In this document: positions 1-11,300 of the stretch, piece after piece
Numbering within the stretch: the stretch's first letter is position 1
Layout: every line of letters begins with the position of its first letter
Assembly (NCBI GenBank): GCA_032353305.1
Contig: JAUCNG010033340.1
Coordinates: 1 to 22,390 of the forward strand
Direction: 5' to 3'
Length of the DNA: 22,390 nt
Source: Cephalothrix spiralis
Taxonomy: Eukaryota; Nemertea; Palaeonemertea; Archinemertea; Cephalotrichidae
Translations under genes and position numbers: made by a program
The notes under the pieces: model-generated
What the model saw: the letters and a program-made list of their open reading frames with translations, nothing else
Told to the model about the DNA's origin: nothing
Databases searched by the model: none

Positions 1-58
1 GAATGTATCAAAATGACAACGAAATATTTACAAAAAATCATTTTCAGAATTTGTCCAC

Positions 59-480
59 TTAGGCGTGGAATTGCCCATCAATGTCATAACCGTAGAGCTT
101 TATATTTTCCAGTGTAGATGGGGTTCTGTTCTTTGAAAAAAGTATGGCTTTTGTTTTAGGAATGTTCATTGTGACCAGCCATTTCGAGCACCATTCTTCT
201 ATCATTTTTAAGTCATTATTTATAATAATGATCAATAATGATACCTTCATTAATATTTTGTGTTGGTTCACTGGTTGGTTTTAAAAGAAAATTATCGTCT
301 GCAAACAACTTTGAAGCACTACTAAGGCCCACGGATATAACATTGATGTAGATAAGAAAAAATAACGGACCTAAAATGGATCCCTGGGGCACACCTGCTA
401 GAATTTCAGCCCAATCGGACTCAATTACAACTCTTTGATGGCTATTATTTAAAGATCCTCTTTAAATAGTCGGTCAGCCA
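59..480 (-). pseudogene. LINE (non-LTR retrotransposon) reverse transcriptase fragment, degraded
   Basis: Read on the minus strand, this stretch gives the central part of a non-LTR reverse transcriptase. In order there is a WLTDYL block (about 450-480), an SHQRVVIES block, the GVPQGSILGP motif (367-395), a FADD catalytic motif followed by Asn (291-305), and a downstream block with IEEWCSKW and PKTKAILFS (about 120-220). The catalytic Asp pair is present, but the pieces are in different frames: one extra base sits between the first two blocks near 447, and the frame changes again in an ATT-rich run around 210-245. The reading stops at 59. No endonuclease, ORF1 or poly-A tail is visible, so this is a dead, truncated copy. 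The order of motifs fits the jockey/CR1-like part of the LINE tree, but I cannot name the clade. It is unrelated to the gene downstream. Confidence 0.85.
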
Positions 481-1710
481 ATGTTATCTAGGAATCGTCA
501 ATTAGGACAAGCTATATCTTTCTTTAAAAAAAACAAATTAATTATAATCTCAGCATCCCGTCAATTTTAGGGGGGGGGGCGGGATCTTCATTAAATTCCG
601 ACTTCAGTACCAAATTGTTCCAACTACATCGCCATCATGCTTTTTGTGTATATGGAGCGTTTGCACAAAGGGACGTGCCGACGTCTTTGATAGGTTGGCT
701 GTCGAAAAAAAGTTAATGATATAATCGCCGCAAGATGAGAGCATAGCCCTACTTGCGATAGGCAAAGACATGGGGTCCAGGACCCAGGGGGGCAAAATCC
801 TCTGGAAGCGAAGAGGATAGCTGTACATAGACCTTAAAGGGTTCAGCAGAAGTGAGAAGTTCAATTAAGCAATACAGTAAGTACTCCTAACTGTTATGCA
901 GACACTAGAACAAAGGCACGTCAACTCTCGGAGTAATCTAAATTGGGTTCCCAAAAAACATCACCGAATTAAGATGAAAAACATCGCCATTCTTTGACTA
1001 CTTGTCATTCACTCACTTCCAGGTCGGTTTGTTGGTTTGCTGCACATGCAGCGGAAGTGAAAGTATACTACATGTAAGCCCACATGTACGTTTAAATAAA
1101 TTTGGCACCCATCTCCCCTCATTGTCAACTTAAATGCATATTCATGTACATATCTACATAAAAGCTTACATGCAATGTGTCCGAACTGAATATTTTTCTT
1201 CATTTTCAAGAAAAAACTTTTGTAAAAGAGTCAACATAAAGACTCGTTTCATCTTTCTAGAACATTTAAAACAATAATAAGGAAATCTGACAAGCTCGAA
1301 GACGACTATTAGTCGGTTCCATCTTTGCTTTGTAAAAACTATAAAAACTATTTTATAATGGAGGAAGAAAAATACAACTAAAAAAGACAAAGCTTTTGAC
1401 GAAAATAATTAAATCATATAATAATAACTTTGCCTTCTTTGACCTTCATATTTTTCCCTCAAAAAATTGAGGCTACCGGGATATAAGATCGGAGTTTTGC
1501 TAACGTAGGTGGTGACAAGCCTTTTTTTAGGGTTAAAAAAAAAGTTTGAACTATACGACCATCAAATTAATATCATATAGCTTTTTCACCACAGGTGATC
1601 TCTTAATACGAGTGATGATGCAATTATTTCAGAAGTGGTGATAGGCCTTCTTATAGGGCTATATAAGAATTATATAATACCCCCCAAAAGCTCTGATTTC
1701 GTATAGTGGT
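481..1710. other. Intergenic, no gene recognised
   Basis: Short open frames on the minus strand here (604-864, 1009-1209, 1166-1390) give low-complexity or unrecognisable peptides with no start context or splice signals that I can support. There is a G-run near 571-580. Two weakly similar stretches, 1508-1536 and 1634-1662, share a GTGGTGA(C/T)A(A/G)GCCT core and may be remnants of a repeat. Nothing else is evident. Confidence 0.5.
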
Positions 1711-1916
1711 ACCTGCAGCCAGTTTCGACTGCGCGGTCTTTTTAATAAACATTGTGTATTTGTTATGAATTGAAGGCGTAGCCTTATATTAATAACTGTC
1801 TGTCTAGAAAATTTGGAAGCCGGTTTCGCGGAGGGGTACCCCTATACGACACCGGCTGTGAACTACCCCTATGTGCCGGTTTCATATAGGGGTACCTCCG
1901 CGAAACCGGCTGCAGA
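1711..1916. repeat. GC-rich fold-back repeat cluster
   Basis: A 17-base arm at 1818-1834 (AGCCGGTTTCGCGGAGG) has its exact reverse complement at 1895-1911. The pairing continues imperfectly through GGTACCCCTATA, so 1818-1911 can fold into a long hairpin. A further related copy, CTGCAGCCAGTTTCG, lies at 1712-1726 and is inverted relative to 1901-1915 with one mismatch. The middle holds two more partial copies (around 1850-1856 and 1875-1882). The cluster stands out as GC-rich in an AT-rich surrounding. It could be a small fold-back transposon or a satellite-derived fragment. No convincing target-site duplication was found. Confidence 0.6.
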
Positions 1917-2521
1917 CCTACTCTTATGGCCAAAATTGAGCTATATGATCATATTTTGCAATTAGTACGAATAAAACATTTAGCGAAAATTAAGAAACGA
2001 TTCTAGATAATTTTCGTGGTTGGGATCAGGCCTTAAAGCTGCATTCCGTGCATAAATAGGGCGAACTCGTAAAGTCATTTCCTTAAACGACTTGCCTCAA
2101 ACTGCCTTTTCAAGATTGCGAACTTTTCCCCACTATTACCCAAGTTCCGTCGAGAGACTACGCCGTGAAACTAACCTCGAGAAGCGAGAAAATAATTCAA
2201 TTTACCGGAAATATTTTGGCTTTTTTTACTAACGATTCACTAACTTGAAAATCGCCTAAAATTAAGAAAATAACACCGATAAAATATTTTATAAAGTATT
2301 ACGAATTTTGTTATAAGCTAAACTTACTATTAATGCAGGTCATGGAAGAAAATTGATCATGTTTATTCGTGAATATCAATAAATATCAGAAATGTAATTT
2401 ATTACAAAGATCTCAGTTCGTGAAATATCTTGCCTTTCTTTATAGTTGATCACATGCAGTTGGCATTTCGTGTTGAGATACGGTTCAATTTAATTAATTT
2501 TGTGTATTGAATTTATATGTT
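1917..2521. other. Intergenic, nothing recognised
   Basis: AT-rich sequence with frequent stops in all frames. It lies upstream of the probable promoter of the giant gene. I see no RNA gene, coding stretch or clear repeat in it. Confidence 0.4.
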
Positions 2522-2594
2522 TGCACATGCGCAGTTTAGATTATGATTATGATTTCCGGTAAGCCATGAGTTTATCCTAAATTTATTCGCCAAT
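2522..2594 (+). promoter_or_regulatory. Possible promoter: NRF1-like, ETS-like and CCAAT elements
   Basis: Three motifs common in TATA-less animal promoters cluster here. TGCACATGCGCA at 2522-2533 differs at one base from the NRF1 palindrome. TTTCCGG at 2553-2559 is an ETS core on the minus strand. GCCAAT is at 2589-2594. They lie just before candidate first exons of the giant gene. Motifs this short arise by chance, so this is a positional inference. The ETS-like site also overlaps a splice-donor-like sequence and may belong to the transcript instead. Confidence 0.25.
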
Positions 2595-2694
2595 AAAGTT
2601 CTTAGTTTTAGTAATTAAAACGTCCTTAATTAATCCACTTTAAAGATGGGTGACAGAGATGATACGCCTCTAGTTGCACCAACATCAACATTTC
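2543..2694 (+). other. Candidate first coding exon(s) of the giant AAA+ gene
   Basis: The giant exon opens after an acceptor at 5347-5348 and needs one base from an upstream exon (phase 1). Three donors here fit that phase. (a) ATG at 2543 or 2549 with the strong donor CCG|GTAAGC at 2558/2559 would give the start MIMIS-DPKK. (b) ATG at 2646 with donor TGG|GTGACA at 2649/2650 would give M-DPKK. (c) The same ATG with TTC|GTAAAC at 2694/2695 would give 16 residues (MGDRDDTPLVAPTSTF) then HPKK. The ATG at 2646 has the best start context (AAAGATGG) and an in-frame stop just upstream at 2631. Option (a) has the best donor but only a short distance to the NRF1-like site. The true first exon may also lie elsewhere. 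Confidence 0.3.
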
Positions 2695-3712
2695 GTAAAC
2701 TAGAAATAGGACATTTACAAATACTGACTAAAATTGTTTTCGGGTCGATTTTATGATTTGAGAATATATGAGTTACACTTGAAATACATGCTTACAGAAT
2801 ATACAAAACCTGCAAATATGTAGAATGAATTATGTCAAATAGTATTGCCTACATTTACTTTGGTGTTATTCTGAATAATCGAATATAAAATTGAGTCCAA
2901 ATTCTTTTTTATCGAACATTCATATTTCATAAAAAATGGCTGCCATATTTATAAAAACCGAACAACAAGCGGAGAGAAAAATGTTCGACAACAAATTTTT
3001 GGAAATAGACAAAAATTCATATTTTGTAAAGCATCAAAAAGCAATATAATATGCTTGGTAATTCTAATAATTTATACTTCTATTCAGTTAGAAAGAAAAA
3101 CTAAATTATGAAAAAATGATCGGCAGCTATTTCTTATGAAATATGAATGTAGCTCCTAATGTAGCTCCTAATTTTCAAGTATACAGGAAAACCTAAATCA
3201 TCCTAAAACTTCGGTAAGCCGTAGATAATCTTTGTATTTCATTTTAGGTATTCATTATATATCTTTTACTACCGGTAATAGTAAAAAATGCTAACTAACC
3301 ATCAATTGTTTCGTTTAATTCTGTTCATTCTTCATCATCTTATCATGTAATCAGGCTGTTCAACTGTTCGACTTGTTTATAAATGTACTTCTGCCACGTA
3401 TAACAAGTGGCAAAGTACGGTCTCAACTTCTGGCCATGCATATGTCGAATAAAGCTCTTGAAAGCATTATTACACAGAAAAGTTGAGACGCTCCGCTCCA
3501 TATAAGGTCATATAAGTGATGGCTGTTGATGAAGTCACTTTAGAGCAGAACCTTTTTGCCTCAATTGGCTTGTTGGGGTTCATTCAATTTTTATTCCAGA
3601 TTAGAAAGTCAAATATCGATTCTAATAATCATTACATGGGTTGTTTTTAAGGTTTGTTAGGACCTAAGTTTTTCAAAAAATTCAGTTTTTGCGGGTTTTT
3701 CGGCCTTAGTTA

Positions 3713-3740
3713 CAGTACGCGACAAATTAAAGTTGACAGA
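3713..3740 (+). repeat. Left terminal inverted repeat of the MITE
   Basis: A 28-bp end beginning CAGTACGCGAC, identical to the reverse complement of 4557-4584. With the flanking TA the match is 30 bp. Confidence 0.9.
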
Positions 3741-4214
3741 AAGTTGGCCGCGAGCCGTAAGCTGAATAACTTATACGGCTTGCGGCCATTTATTTCACGG
3801 CTCACGGCCATCTGTTGGCCGCGAACCGAGAATATTTTGGCCGTGAAATGGATGGCCGCAAGCCGTTAAACTTTTGGCCGTGAACCGAATAACTGGTATG
3901 TTTAATTTTCGTGGTAAATGAGAATGAATTTAAAATTCTTGTAAATAGTACAGAACATAAGCTACTGTACACAGCTAGGGGTTGAATGATTATACTTGTA
4001 CATATTTGCCTGAATGAATGATTATGCGTCTAATCAAGTTTTATCATCATTCAATAGATGTGAATGCAAAATCTGATACCGGCAGTGATCAAAATGAAGG
4101 TGCTGCAACTCGATATTAATCTATATATCCCTCTTTAAACCGGCCTTTTTCAAGGCCAACCAAATTCTCATTCTCTGGCTATGCTACCCATGTATAATCA
4201 TTCATTCATTATTT

Positions 4215-4238
4215 CATACATGTACATGTACATGTATG
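4215..4238. repeat. 24-bp perfect palindrome of ACATGT units
   Basis: CATAC, then ATGTAC repeats, then GTATG reads the same on both strands over 24 bases. It sits within the MITE, close to its midpoint (4148), and may be a short microsatellite expansion. Confidence 0.8.
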
Positions 4239-4556
4239 CTCAAGTAAGTATGCCTAAAATTATAAAATCAAAATTATTAATTCAACATTTAATTTAACAA
4301 GCATCGGTTCGCGGCCATCGGCAGGCGGCTCACGGCCAAACTTTTTTGTTGTATAGTTATACCTTTAGCTTTTGTAAAAAAATGTGTAAATGTTGTACAG
4401 AAGTTGAATGCTGTATTTGGAAAATAAAATTCACTATAATTGGAAAATTGGAAACGGTTCACGGCTCACGGCCATTTGTTCGCGGCTTACGGCCATATTT
4501 TTCACGGCCATTCGGTTCATGGCTCACGGCGGCCGCGAGCCGTGAGCCGAATAAAT

Positions 4557-4584
4557 TCTGTCAACTTTAATTTGTCGCGTACTG
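4557..4584 (-). repeat. Right terminal inverted repeat of the MITE
   Basis: A 28-bp end finishing GTCGCGTACTG, followed by the TA target-site copy at 4585-4586. It is the exact inverted partner of 3713-3740. Confidence 0.9.
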
Positions 4585-5348
4585 TAGATGACGGTATAGG
4601 AAAGTCAAGCGGGCATAAGGTCTGGAGGCGCTATATTGTTATTAGACACTTACAAAAACTGCTGAACGTCTATCCACAGCGATAAATAGTCATATCGAGG
4701 ATATTGTACTACCGTTTCGAAGTGGCAACTTACTCGTTACAAGTATACAAGGCACATATAAAAAAAAACGATGATCGAGGGCCCGTAACTCCCACAAAAA
4801 ATTGTAAAAAAAAAATCTTCCACAATATATATTGAAGATAGGTTTAGCACAATCTTTTCGAGAAATCAGCCGAAAGAAGGACCTAACTGTAATCTGGTGC
4901 CACACACGAAAAACCATTTTATAAATAAAGATTTTTGAAATTAAAGCTTGGTTAGAATGTAATTTTCACCATCTTAATGATATTATCAAGGAGCACCGGG
5001 AGATAGATATCAGACTAAAAAATTATGAACAAATCCAGAAATTCAGTGTCCAGTCTGACTGATTCATTTATCTGTCGAAAAGTTTATTACATTGTATAGA
5101 TCGAAACCGCGGCGGAGGCGCGGATAGTCAGACAGACGCATCAACGACTCGGAAAATTTATTCGATCGAATAAGTCAGACATACTATCAAAAAAATCCGA
5201 CTATTTGCCGACTCACCGACTCGTGTCCGCGAGACAAAAGTGTGTTAACGATATTGAGATTCTTTAACACCATAATTAATTGGAGGCCTGTAATAGATTC
5301 AATAAAGCTCTATAATTAAATTAAACTAAATATACCTTTTTTTTATAG

Positions 5349-8300
5349 ATCCGAAAAAGTTTAAGCAGAAGATAGATAGACTGTCAAATCACTTGTATGA
5401 TGATCGAAATAAACAGCACAGGCTTGTTGTTGAAATTGATACGAAGTCCGTCAAATCACTGACCGGAGAGGTAAGATCAAGAATTGAATTGAGAGAAATT
5501 GATTTATACAATAACACACACCACGATATTGTAAAATACTTCCTGCAACATGTTTATATGAAATGTTTTTCCGTTTTAATGAATCTTGACGGTGATATTT
5601 TGTGGGATGTTCTAATTGTTCTTCATTATATAGTCACAGAATCAAACTTCCTTACACATGAGGAAGTAGACGACTATCTATTTAGAATGACTTGTGGAAG
5701 GTGTCATATAAACAAAATCAAGCTTCCAATTTCCGTCAAAATGAGAGATAAAATGATGAAAGCCAGCACTAAAAATCTGGATAAACACGGAAATTCTGAT
5801 CTTTGTCAAGTGTTAAAAAAAGTGGTGTATGTTGGTAACAACAGGTTTATGAAAGATGCGTACATTTATTTCATAAAATATTTTGCTGAAAGATATCCAG
5901 ACCAATTTATAGATTCAGACCTATCTTGGTTGATTCAACAACTCTGGTCGCCAAGAATAGTTAAATTAGTAACTGCAAATAATATTGAAATAAACGATGA
6001 TCTTCTTGGTCATGGTTCAACACACTTAAGTCCAAATGTAGTCAAAGAAATCCGTCAGAAATATCAAGTTCAGGAAATCGTTGTTGAATGGTCTGATGGT
6101 ATAGTAAGCGAAGTTGACCTTAGTACTAGTAGCCGAGATATGAATGAAGAAATAGGCAGAAATTCAGGTTTTGACACACTTATTGGTCTTCTGGTACATG
6201 CGTTTGAATCAAGAGTCTTGAATGAATCCGAAAGAAAGAATTGGGAAATGTATATCAGATATATCAAAGCCCACAAACTAGAAAATAGACGAGAGTGTGT
6301 TTACTTTCACCTGGACATAGGTCTTTTACTTGATCGAAGTTATGCAAAGAACAAAGAATGTGCAGCTTCTTTGTATGATAAACTATTAAAATGTGATGAT
6401 GGGAATCTATTCATATTCCAACCAAACTGCCTTAAGAACATCAAATCATGGCCTCTTAGTGAAATTCTAACATGCAGGCTTAAAGAATGTATGAAGCATT
6501 GGGACTATGCAGATATAGAAATGTTTGTTTTGCATATTCGTGATTGTAATCCGACAAAAACCACAGATGAGGAAAGACGAGTAATGTGGGACTTCATCAG
6601 GTCCCTTATATTAAGTAATCACGATGTAGATAAAAAATGGTTGGAATTTGTAACATCTCAATTCATGGATATTTCCATAATTTCAATAAAAGAAGCAAAT
6701 CCAACCTTTCTGTCACTACTTCGCGACATAGGGCAACAAAGTCCCGATACAGAATCTATATCTATTTACCTTTCCTGGATTGCTCAGATGGTGGATAAAT
6801 CATTGTCTTTCATAGATAGTATTGGTTTATTAGTTCCACCAATAAATGTGTTATCGACAAATACTTTAGTTAAGGAACTTGATGTTACTAAAGTACCTGT
6901 TACGTTGATATTTGGAATTCTAAAAGAAATGGTTACAGATCTTGAGAATGAGATACATTGTGAAGTGCTTCGTGGGTTTGGTATGATTCTTCGTCAAAGC
7001 CTTCGTTTCCGAAATGAAAGAACAGCCATCGAAAATATTCTCGAAGAAAATAAGTATCAACCATTCATTATGAAATCTACCATCAGTGTCCTAGAACCCA
7101 TTGTGAGAAGTTTACAACAAGTCAACGACCGATCTCTATTTCATTTGTTTGCTGAAATTTTGATAGAAACGTTAACACAGAATAAGGCATCGCCTGCGAT
7201 GTCTTTGCTTGATGAACATAAATGGCTACAAGTTCCTTTTCAGTATTATCTTCTCGAATTTTCATTGACTTCCAGCACTCAAACATACCTATTGATGACA
7301 ATATGCAGCGAGAATTTAACAAAATCACAGAATCTTCTAGCTAACAAAGTGTTGCATCACATCTTGAAGCAGGTTTTTGACATTCTTTTTCTACACGAAA
7401 GTAGCGAAGACACGAAAATAGCTAATATTTACAGTCGTCTCTGTGAAATATATATATTACATCAAAACAAGGTTATACATGAATATTTCAAGAGACATTA
7501 CATGGATCTTGTTATAGGAATGAACCATGCCATCTTCTTCATTCGCGACCCAAGTGTAAGGGCTTTATGCAATTTACTTGGAATCGATAGAACTACTCAA
7601 AAGCGGGTCATTAAGGCAGTATTAGAAAGGAACAAAGACCAGGGATTCAAAAATGTGGAGTTGACTCATGATATTTCTACCCGAAAAAATGAACAGCAGC
7701 ATTACATAAAGTGTGCAAAAAAAACACTTATGGAGAGGTACGATGAAGAAAAAACTAATGATACTTTTCCAGTTTACACCATTACAGAGCAAATGTTTGA
7801 TAATGAAATAAAGGCAGCCCAACAAGAAAGTACTGATACTTCTGTATCAACAAACAATTTTAAATTGACAGAAGTATCAGACGATTTGAATAAATACATT
7901 CCATTTGATGTTGAGCCTCTAGTGGAAACACGAACTATGATAGATAATTTGAAGAGAATCTTAGAAGCTGCTGAAAATCCAATCAATCTATTACTTGAAG
8001 GACCTACAGGAATTGGCAAAACGGCCATTATTGTAGAAGCAGCCCGGCGATTAAAAAGACCATTGATCAGATTCAACATGTCAACAAATACAACTGTGTC
8101 CAATATTGTCGGCACTGCAATTCCAACAAAAGAAGGAGAAAAAATAAGTGTTAAATTTCAAGAAGGTCCCTTCACGTATGCTTTCAGAAAAGGTCTTTGG
8201 ATACTTTTTGATGAAATGAATTTAGCACCCGAGGCCACACTGTGCAGTATAGAGAATGCAATTGACACTGGTGTATTGTTTGTGTCAACGGAGTCGGCTG

Positions 8301-11300
8301 AAGGTGATATTGAATCAGAACAAGAACTAGAAGAGAACAGATACGTAGAATACACAAAACACAAAGATTTTCGCTTGTTTTGTACACAAAATCCGTGTAC
8401 GGGTTTATATAGAGGAAAGAGAGAAGCTCAATCTGCCGCAATGCTTTCTCGTTACATCCCTGTCATAATGCGTGGAACATCTAATGATGAACAAACACAC
8501 ATTATTAAAACCAAACTCCAGAAGACCTTTATAACTGAATGCAACATAATAGCAAAGGTTATCATGGATATTCATGGCGGATTAGTTAGCCTCATAAGTA
8601 GTGCAGACTTTCCAGAACGTACTGCATCATATGCAGAGATAACACTTCGCGATGCCTTGAAATTTTGTGATACAATACATTTCATGATGAAGAATCAGAC
8701 TAAAAGGAATCAAGCTATTTTAGAAGCTGCATATTTGACATACTGCTTTCGATTTAGGTATGTAAAAGCAAGGGCAATGGTTCGAGCTTGTATTGGAAAT
8801 GCGTTGAGGAACAATAATTTTGTTGCTAGAAACTCTGATGCAGAAATTATTCCATTATTAAGTTTGAAATGTCATGATGGTATCATAACACTTTTGTTGG
8901 ATGGGCAAAGATGCACCACTAAAATTCCTACTGACATTGACACAAACCGTCTAACAAAGTTTTGCTATGATACATACAATATATTATGCAGCCTTATAAT
9001 GACAGAATACATAAAGCAGGTCCAAATGCCAAAAGTCGGGAATGTTGTGCAACAAGCTATTCTATCCGTAGCAAAATTAGATGGGGTTTCAGGTCAGGAT
9101 AAACTGCAACAGTTTCTAGATATCTACTGCAGTTTATCCCGCACCAGTTCAATTCGACAACAAATAACAAACACTTTTGAATCAATCAGACAGCCAATAT
9201 TTCATAAACTTAACCCAGCTAAACTCAGTGAAATTTTTCTTTCTGGATGTCATCCGATTGTCTCAATATCTGACCAGATGAAAATATGTTGGAGTTCCAT
9301 AATTCAAGTATTTGAACAAAAACGACCCGTACTAATAACTGGACCTACAGGATGTGGAAAGTCAACTATAGTAGACACTTTAGCACAAATGTTGCATAAG
9401 AAAATACTACGTTTGCACATATCACCTCAGACAGAACCCGAGTCACTTGTTGGATGTTTGATTCCACGGGCAAAGTGTGTTGAGTGGCAAGAGGGAATAG
9501 TCACAAAAGCTGTTAGAGAAGGAGCTTGGCTTATTATTGAAAACCTCTCTGAAGCTCAAAGTACAGTTTTAGAACGATTGAACTCATTACTTGAGTCGCC
9601 ACCAACATGGGTTGTCACTGAAAATTCAGAAAGCGGTACTGAAATAATTAATCCAAATCCAAATTTTCGTATCATAGCAACCATGACACCACCGAAAGGA
9701 GTAGGTACATCTGAGAGGTTATCAGGAGCTAATGTTACAACAAATTCCGAATTGAGTCCAGCCCTGTACAACAGATTCACAATCATTCATACGGATGAGT
9801 CGCAACAGTATAAAGCGGCTAATTTATCCAAGATATTCGATGCCTATGCTGGAAGCAGTGAGCTAGTTCGATACAAGGACTGTATTGTTGAAACATTTAT
9901 GGCATTGAAAAGACAAAATGAATCATGTTTGTCTTTACATCAGTTCACAAGGACAGTTGACGGTGCTTTTCGAACCCTACACAGTACCCAATCAAAAATA
10001 GCATGCTCAGAATCATTAAGCGCTTCGATAAGCCTTAATTTATTGGGGCCCTTGAAACATAGTAAGGATGCCCAAGATACTGTCATAAAGACCTTTCCTA
10101 AGTTCAAAGACGATGTTGACAAATTTTACATTACATTGAAGGAAGAGGCGGGGGACTGTGAGACAGATCATTTCATAGATAAAGAAATGACTCCCTGTGT
10201 ATATCGCAACGCTTGTATTGTTTCAAATGCAATCGCATGCAACTATCCCATTCTACTTGAAGGACCCGCGGCAACTGGTAAAACAAGCATGATACTTCAT
10301 TTGGCTAAACTTAAAACCATAGATGTAGAACGAGTAAATAACACTGAAAGTACATCTGTTAATGATTATCTCGGTTCACTCCTGCCATCAGGTTTGTTTG
10401 CTCCGGGACCTCTTGTAAGAGCCATGCAGGATGGCAAGTTTTTTCTAGCAGACGAATTTGATTTAGCTGAGCCAGCGATTTTGAACATGCTATATCCAAT
10501 ATTAGAAGGTGAAAGGTGCATTACAGTGCCTTCTACTCAGCAAACCATTATAGCACATGAGAGTTTCCGGTTCTTTGCAACACAAAATGGATCAGGATAT
10601 GCAGGAAGAAAAGCTTTACCAGTAACATTACGTTCAAGGTTTACTGAAATCAATTTTGATGAATTTAATGTGCAGGAACTAGAATTTGTTATTTGTAAAA
10701 GGACAATTCGTGGTAACGCAAATGGTGATGAAAAGGAAAAAGCTACTCAAAATGCTAAAGATTTAGCTTTAGCATATTCTAAAATAAACACGGAGGTTTC
10801 CAAGAAACAATTATTTGGTGAAGGAATTAAGGTAACAATGCGTGAGATCATTAAGTGGCTTAGACGTAAAGCATTATTTCCATCGCTTGACCTTGGGGTG
10901 ATTGGATATCAAATGTTTTCAACACGCACAGCAAAGGAAAATATTCCGCGCTTAACTAAATGCTTAGCGGAGGCTTTTCCATCATCAGACATAAGCAGGA
11001 ATTTGGCCAAATGTGACCTCGATATTAGGTACCACAGTGAGAATGGAGTACTCATGAATAAAAACTATACAGATCAAAGTTATAGTTTGTTTAAGGAAAC
11101 AGATGACACAGAAAAAGATAAATTAAGCTTAATGCTCAAACATTCACCCCAAAAATTTATTACAAATTTATGGAATATTTGCATTGCCACCGAGTGTCAT
11201 GAACCTATTCTATTAATTGGACCAACATGCTACAAATCTCATCTGATTGAAACATGGTGTAAACTTAAGAAGCGCGAAAGTGAGGCGGTGGTAATGCTCT

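Larger units (their letters stand above)
3711..4586. mobile_element. Non-autonomous Tc1/mariner-type MITE with TA target duplication
   Basis: The ends are perfect inverted repeats. Starting after a TA, CAGTACGCGACAAATTAAAG and the next eight bases at 3713-3740 are matched exactly, in reverse complement, at 4557-4584, which is followed by TA at 4585-4586. Outside the TA the match ends. A TA duplication with ends beginning CAGT is the hallmark of the Tc1/mariner superfamily. The 872-bp body has no transposase frame, so it depends on an autonomous relative. Just inside each end lie clusters of degenerate GGCCG(C/T)GAGCCG / CGGCTCACGGCC words (about 3743-3893 and 4305-4550), mostly in both orientations. 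The perfect ends suggest fairly recent insertion. It lies inside the presumed intron of the giant gene. Confidence 0.85.
2695..5348 (+). other. Probable large intron of the giant gene
   Basis: The 3' end is well formed: a branch-point-like ACTAA at 5325-5329, an uninterrupted run of T at 5337-5344, then TAG at 5346-5348. An in-frame stop at 5327-5329 blocks extension of the giant frame upstream, which supports splicing here. The 5' end is uncertain (2559, 2650 or 2695). The intron holds the MITE at 3711-4586, a 12-bp tandem duplication (AATGTAGCTCCT twice, 3146-3169), and a GC-rich patch at 5106-5230. Another open frame of 45 codons at 4925-5059 is treated as non-coding for lack of good splice sites. 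Confidence 0.6.

Noticed and set aside
3420-3490. Inverted words GTCTCAACTT and AAGTTGAGAC
   Set aside because: Arms of 10 bases separated by 51 bases are expected by chance at this scale; no flanking duplication.
3654-4685. Short plus-strand frames at 3654-3869, 4346-4570 and 4440-4685
   Set aside because: They fall on the subterminal repeats of the MITE and encode translated repeats, not a protein; no transposase motif is present.
7774-8115. Minus-strand frames opposite the giant exon (also 11464-11796, 11908-12336, 13546-13899, 14464-14733, 15742-16149)
   Set aside because: They are antisense shadows of the long coding frame and show no domain of their own.
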